NCBI GenBank assembly: GCA_945888065.1
Contig: CAMCZU010000008.1
Location: 1-32,121 of the forward strand
DNA from: Rickettsia typhi
Lineage (GTDB): Bacteria; Pseudomonadota; Alphaproteobacteria; WRAU01; Hepatincolaceae
Length of the DNA: 32,121 bases
Direction of reading: 5' to 3'
In this document: positions 1 through 5,347 of the stretch, one piece after another
How the letters are laid out: every line of letters begins with the position of its first letter
Numbering within the stretch: the stretch's first letter is position 1
Program-made: the position numbers and the translations under genes
Notes under the pieces: generated by a model
Database searches by the model: none
Told to the model about the DNA's origin: nothing
Seen by the model: the letters and a program-made list of their open reading frames with translations, nothing else

Positions 1-165
1 ATCATATCAACATAAACTAACATTATGTATTCTTTTCTTTACTAACTTCTACGACATCTCTTATATAAAATAAAATACAATGTATCTCTACTTACATCTT
101 ATTCCTAGCTATACTACTACTTCTTTTTTATATTGTCAAGCTACTTTAATTTTTTTATTTTTATA

Positions 166-194
166 TTCACTTTAATTATACTTTAAGGTATACT
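166..194 (+). promoter_or_regulatory. Candidate sigma70-type promoter for the SRPBCC-like gene and comEC
   Basis: A -35-like TTCACT (166-171) and a -10-like TATACT (189-194) are 17 bp apart. Transcription would start near 201, leaving a leader of about 33 nt before the ATG at 234, with an AAGGA-type ribosome site around 217-221. In DNA this AT-rich, -10-like hexamers arise by chance, so this is a candidate. The rest of 1-233 shows no gene or repeat on either strand. Confidence 0.4.
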
Positions 195-233
195 AATATT
201 TAGTTATAAAATCATAAGGAAATAATTATTAAT

Positions 234-701
234 ATGTTTACAACTTTTGCATCTGTAGTGGTAATTTTATGCACTATGTTATTTTGTTTATTTTATTTTG
301 TTAGTGTTGTTTTTTTTAAAGAATCTTATTATATAAAAAAAATTGAAATTAATGATATAAAAAAAAATTGGAATGTTTTAAGTGATTATCAAAAATACTA
401 CTCTTGGTGGAGAAAGTTTTATTACTTAAAAGATGAAGCTTTGCTAAATAAAATTTTAATTGATAATTCTTTTGAAGAAAATAAATTTTCTTTTAATTTA
501 AGCTCTGATAATTTAGTAGAAAAATGGTCTTTTTATTTTCAAAAATATAGCAATACAATTATTTTAGTAATTAAAATAGATACAAAAACAAATTCATTTT
601 GGAGTAAATTGTTTTTTCAATATTGGAAAAATAAAAAAGAAGTAAAAAACTTTCTTGTAGATTTAAACAACTATAACTTAATACAAATAAATAAAAATTA
701 A
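234..701 (+). CDS. Membrane-anchored SRPBCC (polyketide cyclase-like) protein
   Basis: The 155-residue protein starts with one hydrophobic segment (about residues 5-28), which could anchor it in the inner membrane. The rest resembles small SRPBCC/START-like proteins: a segment around residues 38-58 follows the usual pattern of a charged beta strand, then W..L.D...Y..W, and the end (about 121-150) has the FW..LF....K....FL.DL pattern of the closing helix in this fold. The family binds hydrophobic ligands in a cavity; no ligand can be read from the sequence. The gene lies 15 bp ahead of comEC on the same strand and probably shares its transcript. The start ATG has an AAGGA-like site about 13 nt upstream. 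The fold call rests on pattern recognition in a divergent, Asn/Lys-rich sequence. Confidence 0.6.
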   Translation: MFTTFASVVVILCTMLFCLFYFVSVVFFKESYYIKKIEINDIKKNWNVLSDYQKYYSWWRKFYYLKDEALLNKILIDNSFEENKFSFNLSSDNLVEKWSFYFQKYSNTIILVIKIDTKTNSFWSKLFFQYWKNKKEVKNFLVDLNNYNLIQINKN

Positions 702-716
702 TATGTATCAATTTTT

Positions 717-2678
717 ATGTTTTTATATTGTGTATATGTTTATATCTTATTTTCCTTTATATCAACACTTGTATTTAATTTTTCTTTATACTTTAATTTA
801 ATTCTTTTTTTTTCCATAGCATATTTAATATATAAATTTAAACATACTATTTATTGTAATGTTTTTATTTTATGCTTTTTTATATCCATCGCTTTATTAA
901 TTGTAAGTTTGCATCATGAGTTATTTATTAATAAACCGATTGAAAAAGACACAGGGTTGATTTCTTTTTATGCCAAAGTAAAAAATTTTATAAAGAAAGA
1001 AAATAAAAATTATATTTACTTAACCGACCTATATTCTTATAAAAATATTGAATTGCCTCAAAATATTAAATTAAGATATAAAGGATATCAAGATGTTAAA
1101 TGTGGAGATATTGTAAAAGTTAATGCTTTTTTGTTTTCAACAAAAAATAAAAATTATCCCTATGGCTTTGATTTTAATTTAAATGCTTTAAATAAGAATA
1201 ATGATGCAAATGGATTTATTGTTGGGCAAATTAATTTAATTGAAAATTTTAATCATCAACTAAATTTTTTCACAAAGATTAATGCTTTTTTTGATAACAT
1301 CTCAAGCAATATGATTAAAAAAATACAAAATACAGATCTTAAATATTCTGGATTTTTAATAGCTATAAGCCTTGGAGATGAACGATATATAAATAAAAAT
1401 GATATGATTTCTTTAAGAAACTCTTCTCTTTCTCATTTAATTTCTATTTCTGGATATCATATTAGTTTACTAACAGGATTTATTTTTTTCTCTATAAGAT
1501 TTTTATTAAATCTTATCCCACAAATTTCATTACAATATAGCACAAAAAAAATCTCAGCAACTATTACAATAGCGGTATTATTATTTTATATTATTATACT
1601 CAAATTTCCAATTCCAGCTAGTAGAGCAACCATTATGTCTATAGCTATAATGGTTGGAATATTGTGTAATTTTAAAACTATAACCATTAACAGCTTATTT
1701 TTAGCTGCTTTTATTTTAATAATGATTAATCCTTATTCAATATATTCAGCAGGTTTTTTATTATCTTTTTATGCAACAATGTCAATTCTTATATTTACAA
1801 ATATTTTTATAATTAAAAAACTATATGTATATATTCAATCTAAAAATTTCTTAAATAAAGCCATATACATCATTTTATCATCTATGCTACTGACATTATT
1901 TATTGAAATTTCTATTTTTCCTATTTTAGCTTTTTATTTTGGACAAATTCCATTAATGGGTATGTTTAGCAATGCATTGGCTACACCTATTTTTTCTTTT
2001 ATAATTATGCCTATGATGTTTTTATATGTTATTTTACCCGACTTTATTGCTAATAATTTAATCCATATAAGTAATTTTGGAGTATCTTTATTAATGCATA
2101 TTTCTTACTATATTTCTAATTTATCTAATGCAATTATGTATACTCCATTTTTTCCTTCTTATTTGGTTATAATTTTTTGTTTTATGTATTTATTAATACC
2201 TGCTATTAAAGGGAAAATACAATATTTATATACATTGTTGGTTTTATGCATTCCTTTAATTTATTTTATTAATCATAAATATCCAGATATTATGATATCA
2301 AATAATTATAGTTTAATTGCTTTTAAAATAAGTAATGATACTTATTTATTATCTAATAATAAAAATAAATTTATAGAAAAAAACTGGTTTTTATCCAATA
2401 ATTATAAAATTATTTATAATACCAAAAAACATTTTAAATGTGATGAAAAAGAAAATTGCATTATTAATATAAATGACATTACTATAGCATTAAACAAGAA
2501 TAATTATAATACAATAGAAGATTGTAATAACTCTAATTTAATTTTATCATTTGTTAACACCAACAATAAGTGCTTAAATAATACAATTATTGACAAAGAG
2601 TATATTAATAAGCATAAAACTACTTTTATTTATTTTAATAAAAATAAAAAAAATTTTTATTTTGAAAATTCATACTAA
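717..2678 (+). CDS. comEC: ComEC/Rec2-family competence channel protein
   Basis: ComEC forms the inner-membrane channel through which single-stranded DNA enters the cell during natural transformation. The 653-residue protein starts with hydrophobic helices (about 1-65), followed by a DUF4131-type soluble region (about 80-180) with a YPYGFDF motif, then the Competence membrane domain (about 208-475). The family signature lies at 236-250 as SLSHLISISGYHIS; most relatives read SGLHI, here Leu is Tyr. The C-terminal tail (about 515-653) is not the metallo-beta-lactamase domain of Bacillus or gammaproteobacterial ComEC; it has the short Cys-containing tail usual in alphaproteobacteria. No Shine-Dalgarno is obvious before the ATG. 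The stop lies 43 bp before tRNA-Ser. No other competence genes are in the window, so a role in DNA uptake is inferred from family only. Confidence 0.9.
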   Translation: MFLYCVYVYILFSFISTLVFNFSLYFNLILFFSIAYLIYKFKHTIYCNVFILCFFISIALLIVSLHHELFINKPIEKDTGLISFYAKVKNFIKKENKNYIYLTDLYSYKNIELPQNIKLRYKGYQDVKCGDIVKVNAFLFSTKNKNYPYGFDFNLNALNKNNDANGFIVGQINLIENFNHQLNFFTKINAFFDNISSNMIKKIQNTDLKYSGFLIAISLGDERYINKNDMISLRNSSLSHLISISGYHISLLTGFIFFSIRFLLNLIPQISLQYSTKKISATITIAVLLFYIIILKFPIPASRATIMSIAIMVGILCNFKTITINSLFLAAFILIMINPYSIYSAGFLLSFYATMSILIFTNIFIIKKLYVYIQSKNFLNKAIYIILSSMLLTLFIEISIFPILAFYFGQIPLMGMFSNALATPIFSFIIMPMMFLYVILPDFIANNLIHISNFGVSLLMHISYYISNLSNAIMYTPFFPSYLVIIFCFMYLLIPAIKGKIQYLYTLLVLCIPLIYFINHKYPDIMISNNYSLIAFKISNDTYLLSNNKNKFIEKNWFLSNNYKIIYNTKKHFKCDEKENCIININDITIALNKNNYNTIEDCNNSNLILSFVNTNNKCLNNTIIDKEYINKHKTTFIYFNKNKKNFYFENSY

Positions 2679-2721
2679 AAAGTTCTTGCTTTTATACAAT
2701 GATTTATATATATTAATGAAT

Positions 2722-2809
2722 GGACAGATGGCTGAGCGGTTGAAAGCACCGGTCTTGAAAACCGGCGAAGGTAACACTTTCGTGGGTTCGAATCCCACTC
2801 TGTCCGCCA
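2722..2809 (+). tRNA. serT: tRNA-Ser (anticodon UGA)
   Basis: This is a class II tRNA of 88 nt. The acceptor arm GGACAGA (2722-2728) pairs fully with TCTGTCC (2799-2805), followed by discriminator G and an encoded CCA (2807-2809). The anticodon stem is CGGTC-loop-ACCGG with TGA in the loop, a long variable arm follows, and the T arm contains GGTTCGAATCC. It should read UCA and, by wobble, other UCN codons. Confidence 0.97.
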
Positions 2810-2810
2810 T

Positions 2811-2840
2811 TATATAATCATAAAATTTTATATATTTTTT
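2811..2840 (+). terminator. Weak AT-only terminator candidate after tRNA-Ser(UGA)
   Basis: TATATAA (2811-2817) and TTATATA (2828-2834) can pair around a 10-nt loop, followed at once by six T (2835-2840). The position directly after the tRNA fits a terminator, but the all-A/U stem is weak and such patterns are expected by chance here. Confidence 0.35.
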
Positions 2841-2849
2841 CAAATACTA

Positions 2850-2917
2850 TTGACTATGTTTTAGTGTAAAAATAATTTACACTATGAAAAAAATAGTGTA
2901 TTTATTATATATAGTGT
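2850..2917 (+). promoter_or_regulatory. Candidate promoter overlapped by a palindrome, with repeated TAGTGT elements
   Basis: TTGACT (2850-2855) and TAATTT (2873-2878), 17 bp apart, form a sigma70-like promoter for the repeat protein at 2947. A perfect 8-bp inverted repeat, AGTGTAAA (2863-2870) and TTTACACT (2876-2883) with a 5-nt spacer, covers the spacer and -10. The hexamer TAGTGT occurs at 2862, 2894 and 2912, and inverted at 2879-2884. A symmetric site over the -10 is the usual arrangement of a repressor operator; the regulator is unknown. Confidence 0.5.
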
Positions 2918-2946
2918 TTAAATTAATTTAAAATGGTAATAAAATT

Positions 2947-3384
2947 ATGAATATGTATTCTAGCAATTACAATATGAAGCCTCAGCAAGGTAAAGGTTAT
3001 GGATCTTCTTACAAACGTTCTTCCCAGATACAAAAACCTTCATTTGGAAAATCTTATAATCAAAGTTCATCTAATTCATATGCTGGAAATAATTTTAGCT
3101 CACCAACAAAACAAAATTCTAGATCTTTTACTAAAAGCTCGTCTTTTGGTAATTCTTCTATGAATAATAGCAATATGATGATGGGTGGTGGAAATAGATC
3201 ACAACAACCATCTAAAAGCTTTAGAAGATCTTCTTCTTTTGGTAATTCTTCTATGAATAATAGCAATATGATGATGGGCGGTGGAAATAGATCACAGCAA
3301 CCATCTAGAAGCCCTAGAAGATCTTCTTCTTTTGGCAATTCTTTGTCATCGGGCAATAGTAGAAATTCTTTTAATAGATATTAA
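2947..3384 (+). CDS. Low-complexity Ser/Asn/Gly/Met/Arg-rich repeat protein
   Basis: I do not recognise this 145-residue protein. It has no signal peptide, membrane segment or folded-domain signature. Ser, Asn, Gly, Gln, Arg and Met dominate, with many single Phe and Tyr residues. The second half holds two nearly identical 31-residue repeats (residues 64-94 and 95-125), each built as SSSFGNSSMNNSNMMMGGG, then NRSQQPS and a basic end, plus a third partial copy starting at residue 126. The basic, Gly/Ser/Phe-rich make-up resembles the C-terminal tail of the DEAD-box helicase at 5348-6685, which suggests RNA binding or condensation as an inference only. Its promoter region carries a palindrome. 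The TAA at 3382-3384 overlaps the stop of the opposite gene in one shared TTAA. A 98-codon open frame on the other strand is a by-product of the repeats. Confidence 0.7.
   Translation: MNMYSSNYNMKPQQGKGYGSSYKRSSQIQKPSFGKSYNQSSSNSYAGNNFSSPTKQNSRSFTKSSSFGNSSMNNSNMMMGGGNRSQQPSKSFRRSSSFGNSSMNNSNMMMGGGNRSQQPSRSPRRSSSFGNSLSSGNSRNSFNRY
3136..3342 (+). repeat. 93-bp in-frame tandem repeat (two full copies and one partial)
   Basis: Copy 1 spans 3136-3228, copy 2 spans 3229-3321, and a third, diverging after about 20 bp, starts at 3322. The full copies differ at only a few positions (GGTGGTGGA versus GGCGGTGGA; the Lys-Ser-Phe versus Arg-Ser-Pro codons near the end), which points to recent duplication. 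The unit length is a multiple of three, so copy-number change keeps the frame. Confidence 0.95.
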
Positions 3385-4697
3385 TTATTTTTATTAATTT
3401 TTTTAATTATAATAGTTAAATCTTTACTAAATTTTATTTCTTGTTTTATCATTACAAAAGATAAAAAATTAAAACTAGTTAATTTAAAATAATTATCTTC
3501 TGGCAGAACACTTCTTATATTTTCTTGATAAATAATCTTATTGTTATAAATCACTTTATCACCTTTTAGAATTTTTATGTTTAACGAATCTCCAATTAAT
3601 ATATCAAAATCATCAATTAAATGCTTTGATATATTTGTAATTAATTGATTATTATTATTATATATAATTGCACCAGATATGGTTGATTCGGATTTGTTAA
3701 TTTTTGGATCTATATAATTATCAATAACTAAATTTTCTTTAGGGTAAGATTCTCCAAAATTTAAAAAAACAATCTCTTTGGTAGCAAGTTGTGCCATCAT
3801 ATAAAAATAAGCATATTTGCTTTGAGAAAACATACTCATATAACCATATAAATTTATTTTTCTTACATCTAAAACTCCAACCGTAGCCTTAAGCAAACTT
3901 ATCATACCATTGTTGGGTATAATAAAATAATGCAATGATTTTGTTTTTACTGCAATCATTTCTGATTTTTTATCATAATCTGATACAAAAATAGTATTTG
4001 GTGCCCAATAAATTAAAGAGTTTAATAAATTATACATAGCTATATTGGGATTTTTATCTATAGGCAAATATACGCTTTTAGATTTTTCTGCTTTAGAATA
4101 TAAAATAGCAGAGATATTAGGATCAATAGAGGTAGTAAAATCATTTTTTAAAATTACAATTGCTGGATTGCGTGAAAATTTAAAATTATAAGGATTTACA
4201 ATATCATTGTAATTATCTATGTCATATTGAGTAAAAGATTCTAATGTTTCTCCCCCATTGTAATACAAACCCTGAGTTTGATTTCTAGTTTTTGATTTAT
4301 TTTTTGTTCTGCTTAAATAACTTGCATCAACTGATGGCAAATTATAATCTTCTTCTTCCCCAACAATAGTTCCATTTTTCTCTACAGATTTACTAGATGG
4401 TGTTTTGTAGTTGTTATTGTGGAAATCTATTTGTTTATTATAATTATCATTGTTATTATTATAATTTTTGTTTTGAGGAATGTTTGTACCTGATTGCTTT
4501 TGATTGTTTTTTGCATCTAAATTGTTACGAATTGATTCTTCTTGATCTCTTTTACGTTGAGTCTCTAAAATTTCTTGTTTTTGTTGTGCTTCTTTTTTTG
4601 CTTTTTCCTCTGGAGACATTGGTAAAATTTTTGCAGATAAATTGCTAATAAATAGTAAAACAATGCATACCCTACATAATATTACAAAAAAACGCAT
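3381..4697 (-). CDS. Secreted protein with a degenerate SAM-hydroxide adenosyltransferase (DUF62)-like domain
   Basis: The 438-residue protein has a signal peptide (about 1-22), a charged Glu/Lys/Gln segment that may be a coiled coil (28-60), an Asn-rich probably disordered linker (60-150), then a folded part (about 175-430). That part follows the order of landmarks in the SAM hydroxide adenosyltransferase/fluorinase family: a first strand ending NDF (185-187, family TDFG), DPNISAIL (192-199, family D..VG..K), a TIFVSDYD segment (235-242, family VVDPGVG), FIIPNNG (258-264, family PDNG), FSQSKYAYFYMMAQLA (290-305, family FHGRD.F.P.AA.LA), and GAIIYNNNNQLITNIS (342-357, family G.V...D.FGN.ITN). 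The Arg after DPGVG, the HGRD residues and the final FGN are absent, so SAM cleavage is unlikely. The parent family is cytoplasmic; export is odd. AAGGA lies 9 nt before the ATG. Homology is inferred by eye. Confidence 0.6.
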   Translation of the reverse strand: MRFFVILCRVCIVLLFISNLSAKILPMSPEEKAKKEAQQKQEILETQRKRDQEESIRNNLDAKNNQKQSGTNIPQNKNYNNNNDNYNKQIDFHNNNYKTPSSKSVEKNGTIVGEEEDYNLPSVDASYLSRTKNKSKTRNQTQGLYYNGGETLESFTQYDIDNYNDIVNPYNFKFSRNPAIVILKNDFTTSIDPNISAILYSKAEKSKSVYLPIDKNPNIAMYNLLNSLIYWAPNTIFVSDYDKKSEMIAVKTKSLHYFIIPNNGMISLLKATVGVLDVRKINLYGYMSMFSQSKYAYFYMMAQLATKEIVFLNFGESYPKENLVIDNYIDPKINKSESTISGAIIYNNNNQLITNISKHLIDDFDILIGDSLNIKILKGDKVIYNNKIIYQENIRSVLPEDNYFKLTSFNFLSFVMIKQEIKFSKDLTIIIKKINKNN

Positions 4698-4733
4698 CCT
4701 AATTATTCCTTATATAAATTAAAATAAAAAACT

Positions 4734-4762
4734 AGTCTAGCACAACTATGTTAAAATATCAA
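4734..4762 (-). promoter_or_regulatory. Candidate sigma70 promoter for the DUF62-like gene
   Basis: Read on the minus strand, TTGATA (4762-4757) and TAGACT (4739-4734) are separated by 17 bp. A start near 4727 would give a leader of about 30 nt containing the AAGGA ribosome site. Confidence 0.5.
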
Positions 4763-4827
4763 TTTACATATAATTACAAGCAATTTAATTCATATTTTTC
4801 AGTTTATTTCTTATTATAACAAATTAG

Positions 4828-4856
4828 TTGATTAATATAAATAAAACCACTATGAT
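4828..4856 (+). promoter_or_regulatory. Candidate sigma70 promoter for cspA
   Basis: TTGATT (4828-4833) and TATGAT (4851-4856) are separated by exactly 17 bp. The predicted start near 4863 leaves about 150 nt before the cspA ATG, similar to the long leader of Escherichia coli cspA (about 159 nt). Confidence 0.5.
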
Positions 4857-4991
4857 TTAAAGTAATATCTTATTATATGTTTGTTTAATTAAAAAACTTG
4901 ATAAAATTACTTATAAAAATCTTTAAGTATTATGGTTCTTTTGTTAAAAATTTAATTAAAATATTAACAAGTAAGTATTAATTATTAATAA

Positions 4992-5009
4992 AATTAATGG
5001 AGATTAATT
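4992..5009 (+). promoter_or_regulatory. Hairpin presenting the cspA Shine-Dalgarno in a tetraloop
   Basis: AATTAAT (4992-4998) and ATTAATT (5003-5009) are perfectly complementary and enclose the tetraloop GGAG (4999-5002), the only Shine-Dalgarno-like sequence before the ATG at 5013. A second short inverted repeat, TTGTTAA (4941-4947) and TTAACAA (4964-4970), lies upstream in the same leader. The seven A/U pairs would be marginally stable and so temperature-sensitive. Confidence 0.45.
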
Positions 5010-5012
5010 AAT

Positions 5013-5240
5013 ATGGTTAAAGGAACTGTAAAGTGGTTTAATTCAAAAAAAAGATATGGTTTTATTTTACCAGAAGATGGTGGTAAAGATATATTTGTAC
5101 ATATGAATGCTTTAGAACAATCTGGGTTAAGATTTTTAAATCCAGGTGATGAAATTAGCTATGATGTAGCTATGGATAAAGATAAAGAAGTTGCTGAAAA
5201 TATAAAAGTATTAAAAGCAAATAAAACTTCAAGATTTTAA
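5013..5240 (+). CDS. cspA: Cold-shock domain protein (Csp family)
   Basis: This is a 75-residue single cold-shock domain of usual length. It binds single-stranded RNA or DNA and keeps mRNA unfolded in the cold. It starts GTVKWFNSKKRYGFI; RNP1 is KRYGFI where most relatives have KGFGFI or KGYGFI, so Gly is replaced by Arg. RNP2 is intact as DIFVHM (residues 25-30). Glu/Lys-rich beta strands and a short basic end follow. It has its own promoter and a leader of about 150 nt, and is followed by a strong hairpin separating it from the DEAD-box helicase. Cold-shock proteins and DEAD-box helicases commonly act together on structured mRNA, so the pairing is probably functional. Which Csp paralogue it is cannot be told from the window. 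Confidence 0.93.
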   Translation: MVKGTVKWFNSKKRYGFILPEDGGKDIFVHMNALEQSGLRFLNPGDEISYDVAMDKDKEVAENIKVLKANKTSRF

Positions 5241-5270
5241 TATCTAATCTTACATTTTATCTAATTTAAT

Positions 5271-5316
5271 AATTTAGCACTCAATTAATCATAAAAGAGT
5301 GCTAAATTTTTTATTT
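5271..5316 (+). terminator. Strong stem-loop terminator after cspA; arms match CIRCE half-sites
   Basis: AATTTAGCACTC (5271-5282) and GAGTGCTAAATT (5297-5308) form a perfect 12-bp stem with a 14-nt loop, followed by a T-rich tail (to 5316), the layout of an intrinsic terminator. The inner nine bases of each arm, TTAGCACTC and GAGTGCTAA, equal the two halves of CIRCE, the HrcA operator, but CIRCE has a 9-nt spacer. The element ends about 30 bp before the helicase ATG, so it could also affect that gene. Confidence 0.8.
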
Positions 5317-5347
5317 ATCAATAATTTATTACAATACAAGGAAATTT

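Larger units (their letters stand above)
4698..5012. other. 315-bp intergenic region with divergent promoters and the cspA leader
   Basis: No gene is visible here. Next to 4697 lies a candidate minus-strand promoter for the DUF62-like gene (4734-4762). A candidate plus-strand promoter for cspA is at 4828-4856, followed by a leader of about 150 nt. Between them (about 4763-4827) only A/T-rich sequence without clear structure is seen. Confidence 0.6.

Noticed and set aside
1-233. Partial gene at the left edge
   Set aside because: No open frame runs in from the edge without early stops on either strand.
2590-2817. Plus-strand 75-codon frame spanning the end of comEC and tRNA-Ser
   Set aside because: It overlaps comEC in another frame and contains the whole tRNA; a shadow frame.
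2902-2917. NrdR-box-like sequence before the repeat protein
   Set aside because: The right half fits the NrdR box, but the left half lacks ACAC and no second box lies at the usual distance; no nrd gene follows.
3060-3356. Minus-strand 98-codon frame opposite the repeat protein
   Set aside because: It mirrors the tandem repeats, giving Leu/Pro/Glu repeats on the antisense strand; no start signal or homology.
4397-4648. Plus-strand 83-codon frame antisense to the DUF62-like gene
   Set aside because: Tyr/Cys/Leu-rich antisense of the Asn/Lys/Gln-rich linker; no ribosome site.
5271-5308. Calling the hairpin a true CIRCE operator
   Set aside because: The spacer is 14 nt rather than 9, a half-turn change, and the T tail fits a terminator; kept only as a finding.
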